Positions 29,751-37,692 of a DNA stretch of 64,000 nt are shown here, piece by piece. The translations under genes were made by a program, and so were the position numbers. Numbering within the stretch: the first letter of the stretch is position 1; each line of letters begins with the position of its first letter. The DNA comes from an uncultured Flavobacteriaceae bacterium (GTDB lineage Bacteria; Bacteroidota; Bacteroidia; Flavobacteriales; Flavobacteriaceae): the NCBI GenBank assembly GCA_947500525.1, contig CANMSH010000005.1, forward strand, positions 248,001 to 312,000. Reading direction: 5' to 3'. The notes beneath the pieces were generated by a model. It was given only the letters and a program-made list of their open reading frames with translations, ran no database searches and had not been told where the DNA came from.

Positions 29751-30935
29751 TTATAAAATTTCAGTTACCTGACCAGCACCTACAGTTCTACCTCCTTCAC
29801 GGATTGCAAAACGTAAACCTACGTTCATTGCAATTGGTTGATGTAAATCTACAGTAATAGTTAAGTTATCACCTGGCATTACCATTTCAACTCCACTTGG
29901 TAAATTAATAGTACCAGTTACGTCAGTTGTTCTTACATAGAACTGTGGACGATAGTTGTTATGGAATGGTGTGTGACGACCACCTTCTTCTTTCTTTAAG
30001 ATATAAACCTCAGCTTTGAATTTATCATGTGGAGTTACCGAACCTGGCTTACAGATTACCATACCTCTTTTGATATCAGTTTTTTCAATACCTCTTAATA
30101 AGATACCTACGTTATCTCCAGCTTCACCTCTATCTAATATTTTACGGAACATTTCAACACCAGTAATTGTAGAAGTTAATTTCTCAGCTCCCATACCGAT
30201 AATATCAACACCATCTCCAGTATTAGCAACACCTGTTTCGATACGACCTGTAGCAACAGTTCCACGACCAGTAATTGAGAATACATCCTCGATTGGCATT
30301 AAGAAATCTTTCTCAACATCACGTTTTGGTAATTCGATCCAGTTATCTACAGCTTCCATTAATTCCATGATAGAATCAACCCATTTTTGCTCACCGTTTA
30401 ATCCACCTAAAGCAGAACCAGCGATTACAGGACCATTGTCACCATCATACTCATAGAAAGAAAGCAATTCTCTTACTTCCATTTCTACTAACTCTAATAA
30501 CTCCTCATCATCTACCATATCCACTTTGTTCATAAACACAACAATACGTGGAATACCAACTTGACGACCTAATAAGATGTGCTCACGAGTTTGAGGCATA
30601 GGACCATCAGTAGCAGCAACAACTAAAATAGCACCGTCCATTTGAGCAGCACCAGTTACCATGTTCTTTACGTAATCCGCGTGACCAGGACAGTCAACGT
30701 GTGCGTAATGACGATTAGCAGTTGAATACTCAACGTGAGATGTATTAATTGTAATACCTCTTTCTTTTTCTTCTGGAGCATTATCGATTGAATCGAAATC
30801 TCTCTTTTCAGATAAACCAGCATTCGCTAAAACAGTCGTGATAGCAGCAGTTAAGGTAGTTTTACCGTGATCTACGTGTCCAATAGTACCGATGTTTAAG
30901 TGCGGTTTCGAACGATCAAAAGTTTCTTTTGCCAT
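29751..30935 (-). CDS. tuf: Elongation factor Tu
   Basis: A 394-residue GTPase that delivers aminoacyl-tRNA to the ribosome. The G motifs are [10 protein letters not shown] (residues 18-27), DCPGHADY and NKVD, and switch I is [15 protein letters not shown]. Domains 2 and 3 are intact, ending [13 protein letters not shown]. It lies in the tRNA-Thr-Tyr-Gly-Thr-tuf-Trp cluster, and its codon use is strongly biased as expected for high expression. Whether a second tuf gene exists cannot be judged here. Confidence 0.98.
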   Translation of the reverse strand: MAKETFDRSKPHLNIGTIGHVDHGKTTLTAAITTVLANAGLSEKRDFDSIDNAPEEKERGITINTSHVEYSTANRHYAHVDCPGHADYVKNMVTGAAQMDGAILVVAATDGPMPQTREHILLGRQVGIPRIVVFMNKVDMVDDEELLELVEMEVRELLSFYEYDGDNGPVIAGSALGGLNGEQKWVDSIMELMEAVDNWIELPKRDVEKDFLMPIEDVFSITGRGTVATGRIETGVANTGDGVDIIGMGAEKLTSTITGVEMFRKILDRGEAGDNVGILLRGIEKTDIKRGMVICKPGSVTPHDKFKAEVYILKKEEGGRHTPFHNNYRPQFYVRTTDVTGTINLPSGVEMVMPGDNLTITVDLHQPIAMNVGLRFAIREGGRTVGAGQVTEIL

Positions 30936-30992
30936 GATTATTTAATTTTTAAATCTTAGTTATATATATATTTAATGTATTCAAAATATTTG

Positions 30993-31064
30993 AGCCAATG
31001 ACGGGAATTGAACCCGTGACCTCTTCCTTACCAAGGAAACGCTCTACCCCTGAGCTACACCGGC
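30993..31064 (-). tRNA. tRNA-Thr (anticodon GGT)
   Basis: A 72-nt cloverleaf on the minus strand beginning GCCGGTG. The acceptor stem has two G-T wobbles against CATTGGC. The anticodon loop TTGGTAA carries GGT, and the T arm has GGTTCAATTCC. It is the last tRNA before tuf. Confidence 0.96.
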
Positions 31065-31097
31065 GTAAAGTGTTGAATTCCTTTAACAGGAAAGACA

Positions 31098-31111
31098 CCT
31101 GCCTTCGCAGG
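31098..31111 (-). promoter_or_regulatory. Hairpin between tRNA-Gly and tRNA-Thr(GGT)
   Basis: CCTGC and GCAGG form a five-bp GC-rich stem with a four-base loop, in a spacer of 55 bases. A tRNA-processing or spacer-stability role is inferred. Confidence 0.45.
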
Positions 31112-31119
31112 AAAATTTG

Positions 31120-31192
31120 AGCGAGAGACCGGGTTCGAACCGGCGACATTCAGCTTGGAAGGCTGACGCTCTACCAACTGAGCTACTCTCGC
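31120..31192 (-). tRNA. tRNA-Gly (anticodon TCC)
   Basis: A 73-nt cloverleaf on the minus strand beginning GCGAGAG. The anticodon stem TCAGC/GCTGA closes loop CTTCCAA with anticodon TCC, and the T arm has GGTTCGAACC. Confidence 0.97.
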
Positions 31193-31200
31193 ATATTATT

Positions 31201-31220
31201 CAAAAAACATATGTTTTTTG
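31201..31220. repeat. Perfect 20-bp palindrome between tRNA-Tyr and tRNA-Gly
   Basis: CAAAAAACAT followed by its exact reverse complement. AT-rich, so a weak RNA hairpin; it occupies most of the spacer between the two tRNAs. Confidence 0.55.
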
Positions 31221-31247
31221 AGTTGATATTTTCATGTTGAAATTATG

Positions 31248-31330
31248 TGGGGAGAGCAGGATTCGAACCTACGAAGTCGAAAGACAGCGGAGTTACAGTC
31301 CGCCCCAGTTGGCCGCTTTGGTATCTCCCC
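31248..31330 (-). tRNA. tRNA-Tyr (anticodon GTA)
   Basis: An 83-nt class II tRNA on the minus strand beginning GGGGAGA. The anticodon loop CTGTAAC carries GTA. The long variable arm (about GTCTTTCGACTT) and T arm GGTTCGAATCC fit tRNA-Tyr. Confidence 0.97.
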
Positions 31331-31355
31331 AACAATATTTTTCTTCAAAGAACAT

Positions 31356-31375
31356 GTTCACTTTTAAGGGTGAAC
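31356..31375 (-). promoter_or_regulatory. Hairpin between tRNA-Thr(TGT) and tRNA-Tyr
   Basis: GTTCAC (31356-31361) pairs with GTGAAC (31370-31375) around an eight-base loop in a 60-base spacer. Confidence 0.45.
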
Positions 31376-31390
31376 TTTTTGTAATTTTTG

Positions 31391-31464
31391 AGCCGATGGA
31401 GGGACTCGAACCCACGACCTGCTGATTACAAATCAGCTGCTCTAGCCAGCTGAGCTACATCGGC
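31391..31464 (-). tRNA. tRNA-Thr (anticodon TGT)
   Basis: A 74-nt cloverleaf on the minus strand beginning GCCGATG with a perfect acceptor stem to CATCGGC. The anticodon stem GCTGA/TCAGC closes loop TTTGTAA with anticodon TGT. It is the first gene of the tRNA-tuf transcript. Confidence 0.97.
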
Positions 31465-31486
31465 TTTTTTAATCTGTTTTTTAAAC

Positions 31487-31516
31487 AAAAAACAAACCGC
31501 TATTTCTAACGGTTTG
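31487..31516 (-). terminator. Terminator of the xerC-hpf message
   Basis: On the minus strand CAAACCG and CGGTTTG form a seven-bp stem with a ten-base loop followed by six Ts. It starts at the base next to the -7 box of the following tRNA-tuf promoter, so the promoter's own transcript would begin inside the hairpin. Confidence 0.75.
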
Positions 31517-31547
31517 CAAATGTATAAAGTTTTATTTTTTCTACAAA
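31517..31547 (-). promoter_or_regulatory. Strong promoter of the tRNA-tuf-secE-nusG-rpl-rpo block
   Basis: On the minus strand TTTG (31547-31544), exactly 19 bases, then TACATTTG (31524-31517): a perfect Bacteroidota consensus. It lies about 50 bases before tRNA-Thr(TGT). Confidence 0.85.
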
Positions 31548-31575
31548 ACTTTTTAAACTTATTTTCAAAAAAATA

Positions 31576-31881
31576 TTAATGTGAATGTGCACGTAATTTT
31601 TCTTTCTTTTTATTTAACTGCCTTTTTAAAGAATCAATCCCATTGTCTATACCCTCTTCAAATGACCTGCACTGCTTTTTCACAATTAATTCATCGCCCG
31701 GAACATTCACTTTTATTTCAGTATTTTTATTTTCCTTTTCACTTGTATTTTGAACTTTCAAATAAACATCAATACCTATAACTTTATCATAGAACTTATC
31801 GAGACCACCAACCTTATTTTCTATAAAGTCTACTAACTTTCTATCAACATTAAAATTTAATGATTGCACATTTACTTTCAT
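31576..31881 (-). CDS. hpf: Ribosome hibernation-promoting factor, short form (HPF/RaiA family)
   Basis: A 101-residue protein that binds the 30S decoding region in stationary phase. It has the single beta-alpha-beta-beta-beta-alpha domain: MKVNVQSLNFNVDRKLVDFIENKVGGLDKF, then DVYLKVQ, then VNVPGDELIVKKQCRSFEEGIDNGIDSLKRQLNKKKEKL. No C-terminal dimerisation domain is present, so it is the short form. Its ATG overlaps the TGA of the recombinase gene (ATGA). Confidence 0.95.
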   Translation of the reverse strand: MKVNVQSLNFNVDRKLVDFIENKVGGLDKFYDKVIGIDVYLKVQNTSEKENKNTEIKVNVPGDELIVKKQCRSFEEGIDNGIDSLKRQLNKKKEKLRAHSH

Positions 31882-32774
31882 ACGTCTTCGTTTTTAGCGC
31901 TCCTTGGATGAGCTTGGTTATATACTTTTTTCAATTCTTTCAAGCTACTATTCACATAGACTTGTGTTGAAGCTAAGCTTGAATGACCTAATAATTCTTT
32001 TACCGAATTTAAATCCGCTCCCTCATTCAATAAGTGAGTAGCAAAAGAATGCCTAATTACATGAGGGCTCTTTTTCACTTTTGAAGAGACCGTACTAAAA
32101 TAACTATTTATTATTCTATAAACAAGAGTTCCGTATATTTTCTTTCCTTTTTCGGTTAAAAACAGGGATTCGTTTTCTGTATTAAAATCCTGTCTAAATA
32201 CCAAATATCGTTTTAAGGTATCTTGTACAGATTGCAACAAAGGAATAAATCGCTCTTTATTTCGCTTACCCAAAACCTTAATTGTTTGTTGAGCAAAATC
32301 AACATCATTCACTTTTAAATTTACAAGTTCTGATCTCCGCATTCCTGTAGAATAAAATAATTCTACAATGAGGCGATTGCGCAACGATTTAAAATCAGAT
32401 TCATCATTTAAATTCGTAATAACTTCATTAATTTCTGAATTCGAAAACGGAACTTGAACCCTTTTACCCACTTTCAAGGCTTTATGTTTCAACAAAGGAT
32501 TCTCGGTTATTTGCTTCGATTTTAATAAAAACTTGTAGAACGCCCTTAGAGAGCTAACTTTCCTATTTATACTTCTGTTAGATATTCCGGCATCGACCAA
32601 TTCAACAATCCAAGATCGAATTTGAGCATAATTTACAGCAACGATATCATCGCTATTAAAGTTTGTATTGCAAAACAATTGAAAAGCACGAATATCATCG
32701 TTATACGCTTTTACTGTATGAGGAGAGTATTTTTTCTCTAATGAAATATATTCTAAAAAAGAATGGATAGGCAT
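31878..32774 (-). CDS. Tyrosine recombinase, XerC/XerD-like
   Basis: A 298-residue site-specific recombinase, probably for chromosome dimer resolution. The N-terminal SAM-like domain is FLEYISLEKKYSPHTVKAYNDDIRAF. The catalytic set is present: Arg in STGMRRSELVNL, HxxR in HVIRHSFATHLL, His in LLGHSSLASTQ and the Tyr nucleophile in QVYVN. I start at ATG 32774 (MPIHSFLEY); the upstream TTG at 32795 is part of the -7 box. It sits between rpsU and hpf, its usual flavobacterial position. XerC versus XerD cannot be decided from this copy alone. Confidence 0.93.
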   Translation of the reverse strand: MPIHSFLEYISLEKKYSPHTVKAYNDDIRAFQLFCNTNFNSDDIVAVNYAQIRSWIVELVDAGISNRSINRKVSSLRAFYKFLLKSKQITENPLLKHKALKVGKRVQVPFSNSEINEVITNLNDESDFKSLRNRLIVELFYSTGMRRSELVNLKVNDVDFAQQTIKVLGKRNKERFIPLLQSVQDTLKRYLVFRQDFNTENESLFLTEKGKKIYGTLVYRIINSYFSTVSSKVKKSPHVIRHSFATHLLNEGADLNSVKELLGHSSLASTQVYVNSSLKELKKVYNQAHPRSAKNEDV

Positions 32775-32775
32775 G

Positions 32776-32828
32776 AAAAAACCGTTAGTAAACAAAGTTA
32801 AGAATTGTCTTTGTATAAACTAACGGTT
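32776..32828 (-). terminator. rpsU terminator hairpin with the xerC-like promoter inside it
   Basis: AACCGTTAGT (32780-32789) and ACTAACGGTT (32819-32828) form a perfect 10-bp stem, extended inward by CAAAG/CTTTG after a small bulge, and followed on the minus strand by Ts. The promoter -7 box TAACTTTG (32800-32793) lies inside the loop and inner stem. The T-run ends one base before the xerC-like ATG. Confidence 0.7.
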
Positions 32829-32856
32829 CTATTTATTATTTAGAGAATAACTTTAA

Positions 32857-33048
32857 TTATTCTTCTTTTGCTTTTAAGCCTTGCACATACTGTGCTTTTT
32901 GAACTTGCTTACGCTTGTTTACTGAAGGCTTCGTAAAGTGCTTACGATCACGCAATTGCTTCATTGTTTTGGTTCTGTCGAATTTTCTCTTAAAACGCTT
33001 TAACGCTCTATCGATATTCTCACCGTCTTTTACTGGTATGATTAACAT
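32857..33048 (-). CDS. rpsU: 30S ribosomal protein bS21
   Basis: A 63-residue protein (MLIIPVKDGENIDRALKRFKRKFDRTKTMKQLRDRKHF and following) of the 30S platform. In Bacteroidota ribosomes bS21, with bS18 and bS6, sequesters the anti-Shine-Dalgarno tail of 16S rRNA (published for Flavobacterium johnsoniae). This gene has a strong Shine-Dalgarno sequence seven bases before the ATG, a rarity in this window, so autoregulation by bS21 level is likely. The start at 33048 is fixed by that site and by homologues; a TTG at 33099 belongs to the promoter. Confidence 0.97.
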   Translation of the reverse strand: MLIIPVKDGENIDRALKRFKRKFDRTKTMKQLRDRKHFTKPSVNKRKQVQKAQYVQGLKAKEE

Positions 33049-33055
33049 TGAATGG

Positions 33056-33062
33056 CACCTCC
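33056..33062 (-). promoter_or_regulatory. Strong Shine-Dalgarno site of rpsU
   Basis: GGAGGTG on the minus strand, within GAAGGGAGGTGCC, is complementary to the 16S rRNA 3' tail for seven bases and is spaced seven bases from the ATG. It is the clearest ribosome binding site I found in the window. Confidence 0.88.
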
Positions 33063-33096
33063 CTTCATAAGTTCTATATTTATTTGTTTTGGGCTG

Positions 33097-33126
33097 CAAA
33101 TATACGAAGTTATTTTACAGCAGCAA
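33097..33126 (-). promoter_or_regulatory. rpsU promoter
   Basis: On the minus strand TTG (33126-33124), 19 bases, then TATATTTG (33104-33097). The leader is about 40 bases, long enough to hold the Shine-Dalgarno. Confidence 0.75.
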
Positions 33127-33151
33127 TGACGAATGCAATTTATTTATAGTG

Positions 33152-33159
33152 TAATTTTG
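33152..33159 (+). promoter_or_regulatory. -7 element of the EEP-family gene
   Basis: TAATTTTG matches TAnnTTTG and ends six bases before the ATG at 33166, predicting a leaderless message. The -33 region is weak. Confidence 0.5.
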
Positions 33160-33165
33160 CCTTTT

Positions 33166-34143
33166 ATGAATCGATTTCTAAAAATTTGCATCTTTACCTT
33201 AATCGCACTACTATTATTTGTTGTGCTTTTCTTTTTATGGGCATCCTCTCCTACGCTTTCTGAAGATGACTATGCCAGTATAATTACGAATAACTATGAA
33301 CAAAAAATAGACAACGACTCAATTTATGGTATCGTAACGTATAATATAGGATACTTGAGTGGTATGACAAACAACACCTCAGCCGAAAAACCTAGGTCTT
33401 TGTTTGAGGAAAATCTTAAAAAGGCAAAAGACAACTTCTTACAAGTAAACCCAGATATTATTGCGTTTCAAGAAATAGATTATGACGCAGCAAGATCATA
33501 CTTCGTGAATCAACAAAATGAAATTGCCAGCTTGGGTTACAATTACGTTGCTAAGGCGGTAAATTGGGATGAAACTTATGTTCCCTTTCCTTATTGGCCA
33601 CTTTCAATTCATTTTGGAAAAACAGTTTCAGGACAATCTATTCTCAGTAAATATCCGATCATATCTCATGAAAGAAAGGTCCTTGAACGTGTTGCAAACG
33701 CTCCCTTTTATAGAGATGCCCTGTATCTAGAAAGACTAGCGCAGATAAGCTCTATCCGTTTAGAACAAAAAGAAATAAAAATAATCAATGTGCATCTAGA
33801 AGCTTTTGACAAGCCTACCAGAGTAAAACAAATGGATGCTATTATTAGATTGTTTGAAGCGTACAGTAAGGCACATCCAACGATATTATTGGGAGATTTT
33901 AATAGTGCACCAACCTTTAAAAACCCAGCCATCGAAAAACTATTGTCATTACCAAATGTTGGTAATGCTGTCTTTAACGAAGAGGCCCCATCCAACACTT
34001 ATGACACCGAGGCTCCCTTCAAAAGAATTGATTATATCTTTTATTCAAAAAATTCTATAGCTTATGTTGATGGTAAGGTATTAACTCAATTTGGGCAAAC
34101 TTCAGATCATCTTCCTGTTCTTATGCGTTTTAAATTAAAATAA
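33166..34143 (+). CDS. Membrane-anchored endonuclease/exonuclease/phosphatase (EEP) family protein
   Basis: A 325-residue protein with an N-terminal membrane helix (MNRFLKICIFTLIALLLFVVLFFLW) that anchors an outward-facing EEP domain of the DNase I / sphingomyelinase / inositol phosphatase fold. Motifs in order are TYNIGY, DIIAFQEID (metal Glu), NVHLEAFD, TILLGDFNSAP (catalytic Asp/Asn) and a final TSDHLPVLM (catalytic His). Substrate class (nucleic acid, phospholipid, phosphate ester) cannot be told. The start at 33166 follows a -7 box; an ATG at 33133 would put that box inside the gene. It is divergent from rpsU. Confidence 0.9.
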   Translation: MNRFLKICIFTLIALLLFVVLFFLWASSPTLSEDDYASIITNNYEQKIDNDSIYGIVTYNIGYLSGMTNNTSAEKPRSLFEENLKKAKDNFLQVNPDIIAFQEIDYDAARSYFVNQQNEIASLGYNYVAKAVNWDETYVPFPYWPLSIHFGKTVSGQSILSKYPIISHERKVLERVANAPFYRDALYLERLAQISSIRLEQKEIKIINVHLEAFDKPTRVKQMDAIIRLFEAYSKAHPTILLGDFNSAPTFKNPAIEKLLSLPNVGNAVFNEEAPSNTYDTEAPFKRIDYIFYSKNSIAYVDGKVLTQFGQTSDHLPVLMRFKLK

Positions 34144-34182
34144 TTCTAACGCATTAAAGCTTATTTATACAGGTTTTTAACA

Positions 34183-34190
34183 TATATTTG
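34183..34190 (+). promoter_or_regulatory. -7 element of the small lipoprotein gene
   Basis: TATATTTG, 34 bases before the ATG at 34225. No clear TTTG at the right distance. Confidence 0.45.
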
Positions 34191-34224
34191 ATAACATATA
34201 GGCTTCAATTAAATCATATTTTTT

Positions 34225-34704
34225 ATGCGCACTAAGTTTCTATTGAATTTTATTTTAATACTACTATTTGTTAGCTGTTCTAGTTCAGACGATGGTAGTA
34301 CAGGTGAATTTATTGTTGCAGATGTTGATACGTTGAATTTCGAATCATCAAATACTGAAAATGCGGTTACCGCAGCAAAAATAGAAAGTACCGAATCGAC
34401 CTCATATATCGTACAAGGGTTTGATGATGCGTCTAATTCAATTGTTTTATTCATATCGGCTTACGATGGCCCCGGAACTTATGATCTCAACTTTAACGAA
34501 GATAATAATGGTATATCTGGCTTGTTTTCAACGCTACAAGCCACTTGGAGCACTTCAGGTGGATCTGGAGGTGGTGGATCAATTACGGTTTTAACCGATG
34601 AAACCAACGAAACAACTGGTGAATTTCAGTTTATTGGGGTAGATGCGAATAACAATTCGTCAACAAGAACAATAACAAACGGTAGCTTTAGAGCTTTTTA
34701 TTAA
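34225..34704 (+). CDS. Small secreted lipoprotein of unknown function
   Basis: A 159-residue protein with a lipoprotein signal (ILILLFVSC, Cys18) followed by SSSDDG, which fits the Ser/Asp-rich surface-export signal known for Bacteroidota lipoproteins. The mature part is acidic and rich in Ser/Thr/Asn with beta-type patterning and a Gly-rich linker (SGGSGGGGS, about residues 112-120). It resembles the small DUF6252-like lipoproteins of Flavobacteria, but that is a loose match. It is a single-gene transcript. Confidence 0.75.
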   Translation: MRTKFLLNFILILLFVSCSSSDDGSTGEFIVADVDTLNFESSNTENAVTAAKIESTESTSYIVQGFDDASNSIVLFISAYDGPGTYDLNFNEDNNGISGLFSTLQATWSTSGGSGGGGSITVLTDETNETTGEFQFIGVDANNNSSTRTITNGSFRAFY

Positions 34705-35085
34705 GGATTCATTACTTTTCATTTCACTAAACTCAAAATTGTTAGAAGGGCTTTATTACCCAATTGAATCCTAACTATTTTGTGATATAAAATTGATAGT
34801 TCGTGATAATTTCTTGATATTTTTGAGAGGTAATTGGTAAATATTTTCTCTTATTTTGAAGTTAATAAGTAGAGTAATTCTTAATTTATTGAGTTATCTA
34901 ATGCCATATTTAATGAATCTATAGAATATAATTCATATTGATTTCCTCTCATGTGTATAATATCCATCGAATAAATAGCTGAGAGGTCATCAATAACTTA
35001 GATTAAAAAAAGCCTCATCGTATCTGATGAGGCTTTTAATTTATAAAGACATCTCAATTTTGTTTGAGACATGATAAACTCAAGA
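34705..35085. other. Intergenic region without a protein gene; possible small RNA
   Basis: No open frame of note. A plus-strand promoter-like pair, TTG (34793-34795) with 22 bases to TATTTTTG (34818-34825), lies about 185 bases before a terminator hairpin at 35008-35037. In between, TGAGAGG occurs at 34824-34830 and 34980-34986, and its complement CCTCTCA at 34945-34951, so alternative stems can form. A small RNA of roughly 200 nt is possible but unproven. Confidence 0.3.
35008..35037. terminator. Terminator of the metalloprotease gene, usable on both strands
   Basis: AAAAGCCTCATC and GATGAGGCTTTT form a perfect 12-bp stem around GTATCT. On the minus strand it is followed by further Ts and lies 48 bases after the protease stop. 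Confidence 0.85.
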
Positions 35086-37584
35086 TTATTTTGGGTCTAA
35101 AATAAGATCAATTCTTTCTACTGCGTCTCTTAAATGGTATCTCGTTAATCTGTCAGAAGTTCTACCAATTGCACTTCGTAAACTAGATCTTAAGCTCACT
35201 AATTCACCTCTTACAACAGGTCGTATATCTGATTGGCTAACATCTACATTTGTTCGTGTTATGAATCTTCTGAATCGCGCAGGAATAGGAGTTTGCTCAT
35301 TTTTCATTAAGAATTCCATACGCTCAATATAGGCACGTTGAAGGTTTCTGCGATACGTATCAATTTTTCTACCGCTTGACAATTCGCTAAAAATTCCTCT
35401 TCGCAAATCAGTCATCATGTTGATCAATGTATAAGCTTTCGAACCATTAAGTGTTTCATTTTCTATTAAACGAGCCAACCTCGCGAAATCTAATAAATTA
35501 TTAAGCGTTCTAACTTGCGTTCTTCTTAAACGTTCAACACTACCGGCACTTTCAACCTTATTAAAAATATTATCATCAATTAACCATTTCGGAGTTTTAA
35601 ACAATTCATTTTGAATAAAATTCATAGCTTTCTTTTGATACGCCTTATCTACATGGGTATATACAGCTCCTTCTTGGTCATATGTTTTATAATATTCATA
35701 AACACCGCCAATATTTGCTGTTACATGTCCCATGTATCTGTTGTATTGTCCGAGAACTTGGCCATACATTGTTTGTAGGTCACTATAGTCTTTTCCGTCT
35801 TCGGCCGTCCACTTGATTAAACTAGGTACAATTATTTTTAAATTTGCGATACCATAGTTACTGGCTTTTACCGCGTCATCACCTAAATCTTCTGTCTGTG
35901 AGCTAGGATCTGTAGCTCCAAATTGCTGTCTACCAAATCTGTACATTGGGTCATCGGCATGATCTAAAATCCATTTATCCAATGTTTTCTTTTCATCATC
36001 AGGAGTTTTAGCATCTAAAATTGGACGATATCCCCAATTTATAGCGTGCTTGTCATATACTCCAATATTTGGCATTAAAGCCACACCTTCATCTCCTGGT
36101 TGTGCTACATAGTTGAAACGTGCATAATCCATAATTGAAGGAGCCGTACCATACTTTTTCGTAAACGATGCCGAACGTAAAGAATCTACAGGATATGCCA
36201 CACTACTTCCCATATTATGCGGTAAACCTATTGTATGACCCACTTCGTGAGCAGACACGAAACGAATTAAACGTCCCATTACTTCATCTTTAAACGCAAC
36301 GCTTCTCGCTTCAGGATTAATTGCTGCTGTTTGAACAAAAAACCAGTTCCTCAGCAAGGTCATTACATTATGATACCAGTTGATATCTGATTCTAAAATC
36401 TCTCCTGATCTAGGATCACTAACGTGAGGCCCATTGGCATTAGGTATTGGAGATGCTAAATAACGAACTACTGAGTAACGAGCATCTTCAGGACTCCAAT
36501 CAGGATCTTCTTCTTTAGATGGAGGATCTTTCGCAATAATTGCATTTTTAAAACCTGCTGCTTCAAAAGCAACTTGCCAATCTTCTATTCCTTGTTTGAT
36601 ATAAGGCACCCATTGTTTTGGAGTAGCTCTATCTACATAATAAACAATTTGTTTTTTAGGCTCTACGAGCTCACCTCTTTTAAATTTTTCTATATCCTCA
36701 TCTTTCACTTCCAATCTCCATCTATCCAAGTATCTCAATGTTTTACTCTCTTGAGCTGCCAAACCATAATCAACTTGTCCTCTTGCAAACCAACCTACAC
36801 GCTGATCAAACATTCTTCGTTTCATAGGTACTTTCGGTAATAAAATCATCGAATTACTCATTTCAACTGAAATAGTACCTGTACTTGCATTAGAAGGAGG
36901 AGAACCCGCATTATATGTTTTTACATGACGCGTTTCAATATTAAGAGGATAACTACTTACTCTTTCTATATATGATTTAGAGGCATCTAACCTAGAAATT
37001 TTGTATTGTCTTCTTCTAAAGTCTGGAAAACCTAAAGCTTTTACGTCTTTCGTAAACAAATCGGTAGCATCGATCACAGTACTTGTTGAATCTTTGCTAA
37101 ATGCTTTGATTGGAAAAGTGTATAATATTGGTTCGAAATTTGAATTTACTACTGCTTCATGCACGGGTAATGAATCAGCCGCAACTACTTGATGAGATAC
37201 TACTCTCAACAATACTTTTTTCCCATGTTTTTGCCATCGTAACACTTGCGTATTTTGTTTACCTCCACCAAAACCAATACCAGAAGCTGTTTTGGCGATT
37301 CTAGTTACCATTAACATTTCACGTTCTAATAAAGAATCTGGAATTTCGAAGAAATACTTCTCATCCAATGAATGTACTTTAAAAAGTCCATCATCAGTTT
37401 TCGCTTTTTTTGTAATTACTTTCGAATAAGGAAGGATTGCTCCTTTTTTCGGTTTAGGCTTTGGTGCGGGTGCGGCACTTTTACCTTTCTTTTTTTTCTT
37501 GGATTTTTTCTGCGCTTGAGCCTCAGTAGCTAAACCGAATACGAAAAGCACAACCAAAAATTTGGTTATTACTTGTTTTAACAT
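35086..37584 (-). CDS. Secreted zinc-dependent metalloprotease (DUF5117/DUF5118 type)
   Basis: An 832-residue exported protein. The signal peptide (about residues 1-25, ending ATEAQA) is followed by a very basic Lys/Ala/Pro stretch (26-48). The DUF5118 and DUF5117-like regions cover about 50-330. The metzincin motif is H446-E447-VG-H450-TIGLP-H456-N, with MGSSVAYP and a downstream SIMDYARFNYVAQPGD containing the expected Met-turn. The C-terminal third is helical. This architecture is common in Bacteroidota; the substrate is unknown. Transcribed alone, with a possible -7 box TAACTTTA at 37631-37624. Confidence 0.92.
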   Translation of the reverse strand: MLKQVITKFLVVLFVFGLATEAQAQKKSKKKKKGKSAAPAPKPKPKKGAILPYSKVITKKAKTDDGLFKVHSLDEKYFFEIPDSLLEREMLMVTRIAKTASGIGFGGGKQNTQVLRWQKHGKKVLLRVVSHQVVAADSLPVHEAVVNSNFEPILYTFPIKAFSKDSTSTVIDATDLFTKDVKALGFPDFRRRQYKISRLDASKSYIERVSSYPLNIETRHVKTYNAGSPPSNASTGTISVEMSNSMILLPKVPMKRRMFDQRVGWFARGQVDYGLAAQESKTLRYLDRWRLEVKDEDIEKFKRGELVEPKKQIVYYVDRATPKQWVPYIKQGIEDWQVAFEAAGFKNAIIAKDPPSKEEDPDWSPEDARYSVVRYLASPIPNANGPHVSDPRSGEILESDINWYHNVMTLLRNWFFVQTAAINPEARSVAFKDEVMGRLIRFVSAHEVGHTIGLPHNMGSSVAYPVDSLRSASFTKKYGTAPSIMDYARFNYVAQPGDEGVALMPNIGVYDKHAINWGYRPILDAKTPDDEKKTLDKWILDHADDPMYRFGRQQFGATDPSSQTEDLGDDAVKASNYGIANLKIIVPSLIKWTAEDGKDYSDLQTMYGQVLGQYNRYMGHVTANIGGVYEYYKTYDQEGAVYTHVDKAYQKKAMNFIQNELFKTPKWLIDDNIFNKVESAGSVERLRRTQVRTLNNLLDFARLARLIENETLNGSKAYTLINMMTDLRRGIFSELSSGRKIDTYRRNLQRAYIERMEFLMKNEQTPIPARFRRFITRTNVDVSQSDIRPVVRGELVSLRSSLRSAIGRTSDRLTRYHLRDAVERIDLILDPK

Positions 37585-37692
37585 TTTATATAAATTTATT
37601 TATTGTTAGTTGAAACTTTTGTGTAAAGTTACAGTGCCCGAAATTATAAAAACAAGTAGTGTTAATTTCTTAACAAAATGTTAAAGAAAATA

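Noticed and set aside
30016-30456. A 146-codon plus-strand frame opposite tuf
   Set aside because: Typical antisense frame of a highly biased gene; the peptide has no family pattern.
30949-31149. A 66-codon minus-strand frame over the tRNA-Thr and tRNA-Gly genes
   Set aside because: It runs through two intact tRNA genes and ends in an A/T spacer; not a protein gene.
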